Assembly (NCBI GenBank): GCA_948496895.1
Contig: CAOOJO010000120.1
Location: forward strand, 1 to 7,654
Direction of reading: 5' to 3'
From: an uncultured Acetatifactor sp.
GTDB lineage: Bacteria; Bacillota; Clostridia; Lachnospirales; Lachnospiraceae
Length of the DNA stretch: 7,654 bases
How positions within the stretch are numbered: the first letter of the stretch is position 1; every line of letters starts with the position of its first letter. Below the pieces are notes generated by a model that was not told the DNA's origin, did not search any database, and saw only the letters and a list, made by a program, of their open reading frames with translations. Positions 1-7,123 of the stretch are shown in pieces. Both the position numbers and the translations under genes were made by a program.

Positions 1-1
1 G

Positions 2-1132
2 GCGGGGAAGGTCATCCGGCTCTATGGCATGCAGGACATGCTCATGGGGAACGCCAGGGAGGAGATAAGGAAGAGCAGGGCCTACTGGGGCGGGATGATC
101 GACATGATGCGCCGTACCATCCAGGCCAACAACGGGATGAACAGCCTGTTCACCATAGGCTCCTATCTGCTGGTGACCATAAAGGTGGTGACAGGGGCGG
201 TGACGGTGGGAGCCTTCACCCAGTACGTGGGCGCGCTGAACCAGTTCGGCAACGCCTGCTTCACCATCATCAACTGCCAGGTCAGGCTGCGCAACGTCTG
301 CACCTACATGGAGAAGTTCCTGGCGTTCCTGGACATGGAGAGCGGGCACGCAAAGGGGACAAGACCCCTGGAGAGGAGCGCGGACGGGGAATACGAGCTG
401 CGCTTCGAGAACGTGAGCTTCCGGTATCCGGGCAGCCAGGACTATGTGCTGAAGGACATCAACTGCAAGCTGGACATCAGGGGGAAGATGGCCCTGGTGG
501 GAGAGAACGGCGCGGGGAAGACCACCTTCATCAAGCTCCTGTGCCGCCTCTACGAGCCCACCCAGGGGCGCATCACCTTGAACGGCGTGGACATCCGGGA
601 GTATGACGAGGAGGCATACAGGGCCCTGTTCGGCGTAGTGTTCCAGGACTTCAAGCTCTTCGCCTTCCCGGTATGGGAGAACATCGCGGCGGGATTTGAA
701 CGAAATGACGATAAGATATGGAAGGCCCTGGAGCAGGCGGACGCGGCGGACATCGTCAGGCGGATGCCGAAGCAGCTGGACACCTACCTTTATAAATACC
801 TGGAGGACGGGGTGGAGATCAGCGGAGGGGAGGCCCAGAAGATCGCCCTGGCCAGGGCCCTCTATAAAGACGCACCCATAGTCATCCTGGACGAGCCCAC
901 GGCGGCTTTGGATCCGGTGGCGGAGGCGGAAGTCTACTCCCGCTTCCAGGAGATGGTGGAGGGGAAGACAGGGATCTACATCTCCCACAGGATGTCGAGC
1001 TGCCAGTTCTGCGACGAGATAATCGTGTTCCACAAAGGGGAGATCGTAGAGCGGGGCAGCCACGGCGAGCTCCACGCCCGGGGCGGGAAGTACGCGGAAA
1101 TGTGGGACGCCCAGGCCAGGTACTACGCCTGA
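2..1132 (+). CDS. ABC exporter half-transporter, transmembrane-NBD fusion (5' truncated by window edge)
   Basis: The reading frame is open from base 2, upstream of the first ATG at 29, so this is the C-terminal 376 residues of a longer protein. About 115 residues at the start look like the last part of a type I exporter membrane domain, with a hydrophobic stretch around 'FTIGSYLLVTIKVVTGAVTVG'-like sequence at about 150-225. A complete ATP-binding domain follows: Walker A GENGAGKT (500-523), Q-loop VFQD (Gln at 644), signature SGGEAQ (821-838), Walker B VILDE (881-895), D-loop ALDP, and H-loop ISHR (His at 986). SGGEAQ differs slightly from the common LSGGQ, but all catalytic positions are present. 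The family exports lipids, peptides or drugs using ATP as homo- or heterodimers; the substrate is unknown. The gene ends 34 bp before an intrinsic terminator, so it is transcriptionally separate from the sugar-transport cluster. C-ending codons look more frequent here than in the following genes. Confidence 0.93.
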   Translation, partial: AGKVIRLYGMQDMLMGNAREEIRKSRAYWGGMIDMMRRTIQANNGMNSLFTIGSYLLVTIKVVTGAVTVGAFTQYVGALNQFGNACFTIINCQVRLRNVCTYMEKFLAFLDMESGHAKGTRPLERSADGEYELRFENVSFRYPGSQDYVLKDINCKLDIRGKMALVGENGAGKTTFIKLLCRLYEPTQGRITLNGVDIREYDEEAYRALFGVVFQDFKLFAFPVWENIAAGFERNDDKIWKALEQADAADIVRRMPKQLDTYLYKYLEDGVEISGGEAQKIALARALYKDAPIVILDEPTAALDPVAEAEVYSRFQEMVEGKTGIYISHRMSSCQFCDEIIVFHKGEIVERGSHGELHARGGKYAEMWDAQARYYA

Positions 1133-1165
1133 TGTAATAAAAGATTGAAAGGATGGACCCGGCAC

Positions 1166-1198
1166 AAAAAAAGGACAGGACAGCCCTGTTCTTTTTTT
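1166..1198 (+). terminator. Intrinsic terminator after the ABC exporter
   Basis: The stem GGACAGG (1173-1179) pairs with CCTGTTC (1185-1191) across a 5-nt loop with one G-U pair. It is preceded by seven A and followed by seven T (1192-1198). The A/T arms extend the stem, so the element could also terminate on the opposite strand. It lies 34 bp after the exporter stop codon. Confidence 0.88.
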
Positions 1199-1312
1199 AT
1201 GGGCGGAATCCATAAACAATATTTGAAAATTTCGGAAATGAATGCCGCACATAGGCGGGATTATGGCGAAATGCTGGAAAAACAAGGGGAAACGGGGCGC
1301 AAAAAGTGTTTA

Positions 1313-1341
1313 TTTACGAAAGAATGCAATCATGCTTTAAT
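1313..1341 (+). promoter_or_regulatory. Candidate sigma-A promoter of the sugar transport cluster
   Basis: TTTACG (1313-1318) matches the -35 consensus at 4 of 6 positions. TTTAAT (1336-1341) matches the -10 consensus at 5 of 6. The spacer is exactly 17 bp. A start near 1348 would leave a leader of about 44 nt before the GTG start at 1392. This is the best match I found by eye in the 1199-1391 gap; no cre-type catabolite site was recognisable there. Confidence 0.45.
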
Positions 1342-1374
1342 AGAAATGCGCAAAGATGGAATTCCAGAAAACAG

Positions 1375-1383
1375 AGAGAGGAG
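1375..1383 (+). promoter_or_regulatory. Ribosome binding site that sets a GTG start for the LplB-type permease
   Basis: A purine run ending in AGGAG (1379-1383) stands 8 nt before an in-frame GTG at 1392. The upstream in-frame ATG at 1356 has only a weak AAAG-like sequence before it and would sit about 8 nt after the predicted transcription start. The GTG is therefore preferred. Confidence 0.6.
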
Positions 1384-1391
1384 ATGGATAC

Positions 1392-2354
1392 GTGAAGCAT
1401 GTGAAAGCGAAGACCAGTGTAGGGCCGCTTTCCGGAGAACAGAAGCGGAGGCGGCTGGTCAGGGCATTAAAGCGGAACTGGGTGCTGTATGTTTTTCTGC
1501 TGCCCTCATTGGTCTATATCATACTTTTCTGCTATTGGCCCATGTACGGACTGCAGATCGCGTTCCGGAATTTTAAATTTAAGGACGGGTTCTGGGGAAG
1601 CGAATGGGTAGGCCTGCGCTGGTTCGAGAAGTTCCTGAGCACGCCAAGGTTCTGGGGCATCCTGAAGAACACGCTGGTCCTGAGCATATATTCCCTGATT
1701 GCGGGTTTTCCGCTTCCCGTCATATTGGCGTTGGTCTTGAACAATGTGAGGAATGTCAGATGGAAGAAATTTGCCCAGACCATTACATATATGCCCCATT
1801 TCATTGCGGTGACGGTGCTGGTGGGCATGATGTCCCTGTTCTTCTCGCCCTCGTCCGGATTCGTGAATACATTGCTGTCTTATCTGGGAGGCTCGGGGGA
1901 TACCTACTTCATGGGCACGCCGCGCTATTTCTCCCATATGTATGTCTGGTCCGGCGTGTGGCAGGGAATGGGCTGGGGCTCCATCATCTATCTGGCGGCC
2001 CTGGCGGGCGTGGACCAGGAGCTGCATGAGGCGGCGAACATCGATGGCGCCAATAAGCTGAAGCGCATCTGGCATATCGACCTGCCCTCCATCCTGCCCA
2101 CGGTGATCATCCTGCTGGTCATGAGCTGCGGGTCCATTGTGGGAGTAGGGTATGAAAAAGTATACCTGATGCAGAACAGCCTGAACGTGGAGGTGTCGGA
2201 GGTAATCTCCACCTATGTCTACAGGACAGGACTGGGGAACCGGCAGTACAGTTATTCCACGGCCATTGGGCTGCTGAACAATCTGGTGAATATCGTGATT
2301 CTGGCAATCGTGAACAAGGTGTCAGGAAAACTCAGCGGCATCAGCCTCTGGTAG
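1392..2354 (+). CDS. lplB: Carbohydrate ABC transporter permease, LplB-type (CUT1, MalF-like)
   Basis: This 320-residue integral membrane protein is one half of the translocation channel of a CUT1 sugar importer. From the GTG start, a basic cytoplasmic N-terminus (EQKRRRLVRALKR) leads to a first helix at about residues 30-50. Five further hydrophobic segments follow, giving six, as expected for the family. The EAA loop that docks the ATPase is clear: EAANIDGA starting at residue 213 (2028), followed by a typical I-x-LP. 'PMYGLQIAF' after helix 1 and 'YMPHFIAV' before helix 3 are characteristic of the LplB/YtcP-partner group. It is followed after 15 nt by the second permease, so the two are translated from one mRNA. 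An alternative in-frame ATG at 1356 would add 12 residues. The gene symbol is a family label; the transported sugar is unknown. Confidence 0.93.
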   Translation: MKHVKAKTSVGPLSGEQKRRRLVRALKRNWVLYVFLLPSLVYIILFCYWPMYGLQIAFRNFKFKDGFWGSEWVGLRWFEKFLSTPRFWGILKNTLVLSIYSLIAGFPLPVILALVLNNVRNVRWKKFAQTITYMPHFIAVTVLVGMMSLFFSPSSGFVNTLLSYLGGSGDTYFMGTPRYFSHMYVWSGVWQGMGWGSIIYLAALAGVDQELHEAANIDGANKLKRIWHIDLPSILPTVIILLVMSCGSIVGVGYEKVYLMQNSLNVEVSEVISTYVYRTGLGNRQYSYSTAIGLLNNLVNIVILAIVNKVSGKLSGISLW

Positions 2355-2356
2355 AA

Positions 2357-2364
2357 AGAGAGGG
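2357..2364 (+). promoter_or_regulatory. Ribosome binding site for the TTG-started second permease
   Basis: AGAGAGGG lies just after the stop of the first permease and 5 nt before the TTG at 2370. No ATG or GTG in frame close by gives a better N-terminus, and the sequence starting at TTG (MKTKRANRRIKQ) has the basic start expected for this family. Confidence 0.6.
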
Positions 2365-2369
2365 CGGTT

Positions 2370-3290
2370 TTGAAGACAAAAAGGGCGAACAGGAGAATAA
2401 AGCAGGCCTGGGACGACAGTATTTTTGACATATGCTGCAATCTGTTCCTGACACTGTTTGTGATCATTGTGTTCTATCCCATTTATTTTGTGGTGGTGGC
2501 CTCCTTTACGGAGCCCACCTATGTGAACAGCGGCGCGCTGCTGCTGTATCCCAAGGAATTCACGCTCAGCGGCTATAAGGCCATCTTTGCGGAGGAGAGA
2601 GTGTGGAGCGGCTATTTCAATACCATCCTCTACACCCTGGGAGGCACGGTGGCAGGGACGGCTGCGGTGGTGATGGCGGGGTACGCCTTTTCCAGGAAGG
2701 ATTTGCCGGGGGCAGGGCTTTTGATGAAGCTGTACGTGTTCACCATGTACTTCGGCGGCGGGACGATTCCCCTCTTCCTGGTGGTGCGGAGGCTGGGCCT
2801 GGTGGACACCCGAGCCATCATGATTCTTTTAGGATGCGTGTCCACCTACAACATCATTGTAGTCCGCTCCTTCATGCAGTCCAACATCCCGGAGGAGCTG
2901 TATGATGCCGCCATCATTGACGGATGCGGGCAGGGAAAGTTTTTCCTGAAGGTAGTGCTGCCTCTGTCGAAGGCGGTCGTATCCGTCATCGTGATGTATA
3001 TTGCGGTGGGATATTGGAATTCCTATTTCAACGCCATGATTTTCCTTACGGATGCCGGGAAATATCCGCTGCAGATGTACTTGAGGGAAATTCTGCTGAT
3101 ATCCTCAATCTCTGCCACCAACAATGCGCAGATGATATCGGATCCGGAATATGCGAGATATATGCAGACCATGGCCCAGGTAGTCAAGTACAGCATCATC
3201 GTGGTATCCACCGCTCCAATCATATGCGTCTATCCGTTCATACAGAAATATTTCGTGAAAGGCGTCATGATCGGCTCGGTGAAGGGCTGA
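2370..3290 (+). CDS. ytcP: Carbohydrate ABC transporter permease, YtcP/LplC-type (CUT1, MalG-like)
   Basis: This is the second channel subunit of the importer, 306 residues from a TTG start. A basic N-terminus precedes the first helix at about residues 22-46 (with 'FYPIYFVVVASF'). More helices lie around 86-105, 117-140, 148-166, 194-212 and near the C-terminus. The ATPase-docking loop reads DAAIIDGCG from residue 179, with Asp in place of the usual Glu and Cys where Ala is common, and is followed by the expected LPLSKAV. The ending 'QKYFVKGVMIGSVKG' is the signature C-terminus of MalG-like subunits. The protein pairs with the LplB-type subunit encoded 15 nt upstream and with the lipoprotein encoded 88 nt downstream. 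The name reflects family resemblance; the substrate is not known. Confidence 0.93.
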   Translation: MKTKRANRRIKQAWDDSIFDICCNLFLTLFVIIVFYPIYFVVVASFTEPTYVNSGALLLYPKEFTLSGYKAIFAEERVWSGYFNTILYTLGGTVAGTAAVVMAGYAFSRKDLPGAGLLMKLYVFTMYFGGGTIPLFLVVRRLGLVDTRAIMILLGCVSTYNIIVVRSFMQSNIPEELYDAAIIDGCGQGKFFLKVVLPLSKAVVSVIVMYIAVGYWNSYFNAMIFLTDAGKYPLQMYLREILLISSISATNNAQMISDPEYARYMQTMAQVVKYSIIVVSTAPIICVYPFIQKYFVKGVMIGSVKG

Positions 3291-3315
3291 CGGGATACAG
3301 CGGAATTTTATGCGG

Positions 3316-3334
3316 CAGCCCGGGCTGTCCGGGC
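3316..3334 (+). promoter_or_regulatory. GC-rich stem-loop between permease and binding-protein genes
   Basis: The 88-nt gap contains a perfect 12-bp palindrome (3316-3327, CAGCCCGGGCTG). Overlapping it is a 6-bp hairpin, GCCCGG (3318-3323) with CCGGGC (3329-3334) around a 5-nt loop. No T-run follows, so it is not a normal terminator. It may act as an mRNA processing or stability element, as seen in other importer operons where the binding protein is made in excess. That role is inference. Confidence 0.4.
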
Positions 3335-3363
3335 CGAGTATAGAAGATAAAAACAAGAGGAAA

Positions 3364-3370
3364 GAAGGAG
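3364..3370 (+). promoter_or_regulatory. Strong ribosome binding site of the solute-binding protein
   Basis: GAAGGAG is placed 8 nt before the ATG at 3379. It fixes that ATG as the start rather than the in-frame ATG at 3310, which would put 23 charged residues ahead of the signal peptide. Confidence 0.8.
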
Positions 3371-3378
3371 AAAAAGGT

Positions 3379-5073
3379 ATGAAGCGAAAAGGATTGAGGC
3401 GATTGCTGGCATTGACCCTGTGCGCGGCCCTGACGGCGTGCGCCACGGCATGCGGCGGAAACGGCGGGAACGCCGAGTCGAAAGAGAATCAGGAGCAGGG
3501 TGCCCAGGAGCAAAGCGCCCAGAAGGAAACGGAAGACGAAGGGACAGAGGAGGCAGAGAGCCCGGAGAACCAGGGGACGGATGCCGCGGATGGGGAAATC
3601 CCTCTGGACTATTTCGCGGGGACGGAACTGACCATTGCCGTGATAAAAATGTCCGCGGATAAGGGCGATGGATACGATGAGAAGCCCATCGTGAAAAAGG
3701 CGGAGGAAGCCACAGGAATCCACATCAACTGGATTGAAATCGAAGACACGGTGAAGGATGAGCGCAAGAGTACCATGCTGGCTGGCGGTGAGCTGCCGGA
3801 TGCGTTTCTTGGAATCATGGGAAACGATGACGTGGTACAGAACGAAGAGCTTTTCTACGACATTTCCCAGGACGGGCTGCTGGAGACCTATGCGCCGGAT
3901 GTGCTGCGGGATTATGAACAGGGCGGCCAGGGAGTCCTGGAGATGCTTACCCTGAGCGATGGATCCATCCGTTCCCTGGCCGGGAACATCGGTTCCAGCA
4001 GGGACAGCGAGCCCGTCGGCATCATGATGATCAACAAGGCATGGCTGGATCAGCTGAACCTGGAGGTCCCTGCCACTGCGGATGAGTTTTACCAGGTATT
4101 GTGCGCATTTCGGGACAATGACATGAATGGGGACGGAGATGCCACGGATGAAATCCCCCTGTCTTTCGCCAACAGCAACTGGGCGGGCAACTTCATCAAT
4201 TTCGCCAATTCTTTTGGGATTGCGGGATATCATGATGGGGCGTCCTCCTATTATCTGATGCTGGAGGACGGCAAGGTAAACTCCACTATGGATACGGAGA
4301 ATTACAGGGCTTTCCTGGAGTTCTACCATAAGCTGGCACAGGAAGGGCTGCTGGACGTGGAGGGCTTCTCCCAGAGCAATGAGCAGTATGAGGCCAAGAT
4401 TGCGGAGGGCAAGGTGGGCTGCATGGTCGGCTGGGATACGGCATCTGAGGATTATGTGGGCATGAGGCCCTTCCAGGGAATGGACGGGGTGGAGGTGCGC
4501 AAAAGCGGCGTAAAGAATTATTTCTTCGGCATGCTGACGTCCCTGGTGCCTACGGCAGAATGCAGCAATGTGGAAGCGCTGCTGCACTGGTGGAATTATC
4601 TGTCCAGCTCCGTAGAGAATAAATATATGGCCAGGTTTGGCGAGGAGGACGTGTCCTGGTACAGGGATGCGGAGGGGAATTATTTCATCGGTGCCGAGAC
4701 GCCGGAGGAGGGCGTGAATTACACGGAACTGGCCTATACGGTGGGCCTGGGGAACGTCACCTCGCCGTATATCCCGCCCTATGAGCTGGGAAGCGAGTTC
4801 AAGGAGGATTCCATAAGGGGCAGGATGGTGCTGGCGGTGGAGGACCTGCTTATGGATGAGTATCCCCTGCCGCGCATGGTGCCAAGCGAGAAGGTGGAGG
4901 AGCGCGCCTTTATAGAGACGGATTTGTTCACCTATATCGGAAACTTTGGGGCCACAAGCGTTTTGGAGGGCATCACAGACGAATCCTGGGAGCAGTACCT
5001 GGAGGGGCTGCGCACATATCAGTACTATGAATGGCTGGACTGGTGGCAGGACTATGTGGATAAGGCGTTTTAG
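3379..5073 (+). CDS. Extracellular sugar-binding lipoprotein (family 1 SBP, LplA/YtcQ-like)
   Basis: This 564-residue protein is predicted to be anchored to the outer face of the membrane and to deliver a carbohydrate to the LplB/YtcP-type channel. The signal peptide is typical: KRK-R-R, then a hydrophobic core 'LLALTLCAALTAC'. The lipobox LTAC places the lipid-modified cysteine at residue 21; a second cysteine at 25 follows in ATAC. Residues about 33-72 form an acidic Glu/Gln-rich linker holding the domain off the membrane. The folded domain starts near 'ELTIAVIK' and has family hallmarks: 'KKAEEATGIHINW', 'TMLAGGELPDAF' and 'YDISQDGLLETY'. A calcium-loop-like segment, DNDMNGDGDATDE, lies at 246-258. 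'AKIAEGKVGCMVGWD' and a C-terminal 'YQYYEWLDWWQDYVD' fit large LplA-type binding proteins, usually about 500-570 residues. Ligand unknown; alginate-type or other oligosaccharide binders share this architecture. Confidence 0.93.
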   Translation: MKRKGLRRLLALTLCAALTACATACGGNGGNAESKENQEQGAQEQSAQKETEDEGTEEAESPENQGTDAADGEIPLDYFAGTELTIAVIKMSADKGDGYDEKPIVKKAEEATGIHINWIEIEDTVKDERKSTMLAGGELPDAFLGIMGNDDVVQNEELFYDISQDGLLETYAPDVLRDYEQGGQGVLEMLTLSDGSIRSLAGNIGSSRDSEPVGIMMINKAWLDQLNLEVPATADEFYQVLCAFRDNDMNGDGDATDEIPLSFANSNWAGNFINFANSFGIAGYHDGASSYYLMLEDGKVNSTMDTENYRAFLEFYHKLAQEGLLDVEGFSQSNEQYEAKIAEGKVGCMVGWDTASEDYVGMRPFQGMDGVEVRKSGVKNYFFGMLTSLVPTAECSNVEALLHWWNYLSSSVENKYMARFGEEDVSWYRDAEGNYFIGAETPEEGVNYTELAYTVGLGNVTSPYIPPYELGSEFKEDSIRGRMVLAVEDLLMDEYPLPRMVPSEKVEERAFIETDLFTYIGNFGATSVLEGITDESWEQYLEGLRTYQYYEWLDWWQDYVDKAF

Positions 5074-5097
5074 AGAAGAGATTTGAGGTCGATCGGG

Positions 5098-5127
5098 AAC
5101 CTGCCACGGCAAAGGCTGCGGCGGGTT
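5098..5127 (+). terminator. Possible weak terminator or attenuator between binding protein and regulator
   Basis: AACCTGCC (5098-5105) pairs with GGCGGGTT (5120-5127) in an 8-bp stem with one G-U pair and a 14-nt loop, followed only by TTCT. The poor T-run suggests partial termination or a processing hairpin that would lower expression of the regulator relative to the binding protein. Confidence 0.3.
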
Positions 5128-5194
5128 TCTGTGCTGCATATCCGGCATTGTCCTTCAGGGCGGCCGGAGGGAAAAGCGGCATGCGCCGGGGCGC

Positions 5195-5202
5195 GGGGAG
5201 GG
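5195..5202 (+). promoter_or_regulatory. Ribosome binding site that sets the regulator start
   Basis: GGGGAGGG lies 5 nt before the ATG at 5208. An in-frame ATG at 5181, with GGAGGG at 5166-5171 and 9-nt spacing, is a workable alternative. A TTG at 5148 also opens the frame but has no comparable site. Confidence 0.5.
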
Positions 5203-5207
5203 CAATC

Positions 5208-7109
5208 ATGAAAAGGTTAAATCGGGCAATCCGCCTGGACAAGACATACGTGCGGTTCATATGCAGCTTTCTGCTGATGCTGTGCCTGCCGGTAATCGGT
5301 TTCGTCTTCCTTTTTATGCAGAATTACCGCGAAGTCTATCGGACTAAGATCATCGAGCAGGCGCAAAACTCCCTGACGGCCGCGGGAACGGATCTGGAAA
5401 GGGATATTGTCAGCCTTCATCAGATCGTTTCCTACAATGTATTGAACGCCGATATGTCAAAGGCTTCCGTCCGGAAGGATTACGGGGGCAACAGGGTAAG
5501 GGGAATCCTGAACGCGGAATTCATCACCCATTCCATTCTGAAGGATATCGGATATTATAATGAAGTGCTGCCGGATACCGTGCATACCAAAGCGGGGACG
5601 TACGAGGTTGCTTATTATGCGAGGCTGCACGCGGGGATGGCGGATGGCGGGGAGCTGCTGGCGCGGCTGCAGGACATCGAATGGACAGAGTGGATGCTCT
5701 GGCAGCAGGATCCGCAGGCTGATGGGGAGCCTGTGGAGGAATCCCTGCAGTATGTCGTCAGGACGAACCGTGGGGAATGGTGGATCTTTTCCATAGATGA
5801 GGCGGTTCTTGGGGAGATTCTGTCTGCCGGGGATTCTGCCACGGTTCTGACGGATTTTGAGGGAAGGCTGCTGTACGCGTCAAGACCCCGGCAGGAGGGA
5901 AAGGCATATGAGCTGGTGTACGATTCGCCGAATGGCTATTTCCGCCTGGTCAGGTATATGGATGACAAAAGCCTGTTTGCGGAGCTGAATATATGGCAGA
6001 GGAACTTCTTCCTTGTGGTGGTGCTGATGCTTTTGGCCGGCGGTGCCATGGTCCTGCTGCTCACCTATTACAATGAGCATCCTTTTCGGGAGCTGCTGGC
6101 CTATTGCGGGGAGATGATTCAGAATATACCGGTGGGACTGGGCCTGCCGGAGGCGTTCCGGTTCACGCTGAACGCCATGGAGAAAAAGGTGGCCCTGTCC
6201 GAGGACAGGCAGCGGCGGAACCGGCTGCTGCAGCATCTGATATATGGGAAGGACTGCGACACGGAATATTTCAGAGAGGCGATGAGGGAGGAAGGGCTGT
6301 TCGGCCGGGCGGAAAGCTACCGGGTCGTCCTTGTGGCATCCGCGGGCAGATCCGAAGCGGACATGGGCCAGATTGAGTCGTTCCTGGAGGAAAGGCAGGA
6401 CAGGGAATATGAGATTCAGCTGCTGGATATTCCCAACCGGAACGCCGCAGCCATGATCGTGGGAATGACAGAGGCGAAAAAGGCAGGGCTGGAAGAGGAG
6501 CTGCTCCGGATCGCGGGCTGCGTGGATGAGAGGAGCCGCTTTTTCGTGGGCGGGGAGGCTGCCGGCCTTTCGAAGATAAATCTGTCTTACAACCAGGCGC
6601 TCGCCCTGGGCCGCAGCGGCGGCAAAGAGGGACAGGGCCGAATCCTGTATTATCAGCCCGGCCCGGCCTCTGCGGAAGAGGGCAAAAAGGGGAAGGGGAT
6701 GGGGAATGCGGACATGAAAAGCGGGGAGGCCGGAGAGGAGCAGACTGACAAGGAGGATTTTATCCGGAGCGTGACGGACTTCATCGATAGGAACAGCAGG
6801 TCTCCGGAGCTGAGCGCCAGCATGGTCTCCGATTTTTTTGGCATATCCATTTCCCGCATGAGCCACCGGTTCAAGGCGCAGACCGGCCGCACCATTTCGG
6901 ATTATATTACGGAGAAAAAGTTCTTATATGTATGTGAGCTGCTCACCGAGACAGAGGAGAGCGTGAAGGATATTGCCTTCCTGGTGGGATACAGCCATTC
7001 CGTGAGCTTTATACGGAAGTTCCGGCAGCTGCACGGAATGACGCCCGTGGAATACCGGGAGCGAAAAAGGGCTGCGGAAAATGTGGAAAATAAGGAAAAT
7101 CAGGAATAA
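5208..7109 (+). CDS. Membrane-anchored AraC-family transcriptional regulator with extracellular sensor region
   Basis: This 633-residue protein is a one-component sensor and regulator, probably of the adjacent importer. A basic N-terminus precedes transmembrane helix 1 (about residues 16-38, 'FLLMLCLPVIGFVFLFM'). An extracellular region of about 220 residues follows, probably Cache-like, though the fold is not provable by eye. Helix 2 is at about 268-288 ('FLVVVLMLLAGGAMVLLL'). The cytoplasmic middle part (about 315-485, ending near 'SYNQALAL') resembles the divergent central region of YesN/YtdP-type regulators. A Gly/Lys/Glu-rich linker (about 488-516) leads to the two-helix-turn-helix AraC domain from 517, with 'VSDFFGISISRMSHRFK' and 'VKDIAFLVGYSHSVSFIRKF', then the typical 'GMTPVEYRER'. 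No phosphoacceptor or histidine kinase domain is present. The start at 5208 was chosen for its ribosome site; 5181 is possible. The gene lies 134 nt after the binding-protein gene on the same strand. Confidence 0.92.
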   Translation: MKRLNRAIRLDKTYVRFICSFLLMLCLPVIGFVFLFMQNYREVYRTKIIEQAQNSLTAAGTDLERDIVSLHQIVSYNVLNADMSKASVRKDYGGNRVRGILNAEFITHSILKDIGYYNEVLPDTVHTKAGTYEVAYYARLHAGMADGGELLARLQDIEWTEWMLWQQDPQADGEPVEESLQYVVRTNRGEWWIFSIDEAVLGEILSAGDSATVLTDFEGRLLYASRPRQEGKAYELVYDSPNGYFRLVRYMDDKSLFAELNIWQRNFFLVVVLMLLAGGAMVLLLTYYNEHPFRELLAYCGEMIQNIPVGLGLPEAFRFTLNAMEKKVALSEDRQRRNRLLQHLIYGKDCDTEYFREAMREEGLFGRAESYRVVLVASAGRSEADMGQIESFLEERQDREYEIQLLDIPNRNAAAMIVGMTEAKKAGLEEELLRIAGCVDERSRFFVGGEAAGLSKINLSYNQALALGRSGGKEGQGRILYYQPGPASAEEGKKGKGMGNADMKSGEAGEEQTDKEDFIRSVTDFIDRNSRSPELSASMVSDFFGISISRMSHRFKAQTGRTISDYITEKKFLYVCELLTETEESVKDIAFLVGYSHSVSFIRKFRQLHGMTPVEYRERKRAAENVENKENQE

Positions 7110-7123
7110 TTTTTTGGAAATGC

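Noticed and set aside
1229..1239. Short palindrome ATTTC-G-GAAAT upstream of the importer promoter
   Set aside because: Five-base arms are common by chance, it is about 85 bp upstream of the -35 element, and it does not match a cre site or another operator I know.
1145..1576. 143-residue plus-strand ORF between the exporter and the first permease
   Set aside because: It reads through the terminator hairpin, has no ribosome site, shows no family-like sequence, and its 3' part overlaps the well-supported permease in another frame.
3310..3378. Upstream ATG extension of the lipoprotein
   Set aside because: The 23 added residues are highly charged, precede a normal signal peptide, and include the intercistronic hairpin; the ATG at 3379 has a strong ribosome site.
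3265..5148. 627-residue minus-strand ORF opposite the lipoprotein gene
   Set aside because: It is a shadow of the GC-rich lipoprotein coding strand: His/Leu/Arg-rich sequence with no domain pattern, while the plus strand has a signal peptide, lipobox and family motifs.
5880..6866. 328-residue minus-strand ORF opposite the regulator
   Set aside because: It is an antisense shadow with low-complexity His/Leu/Gln content and no ribosome site; the plus strand encodes clear membrane helices and an AraC domain.
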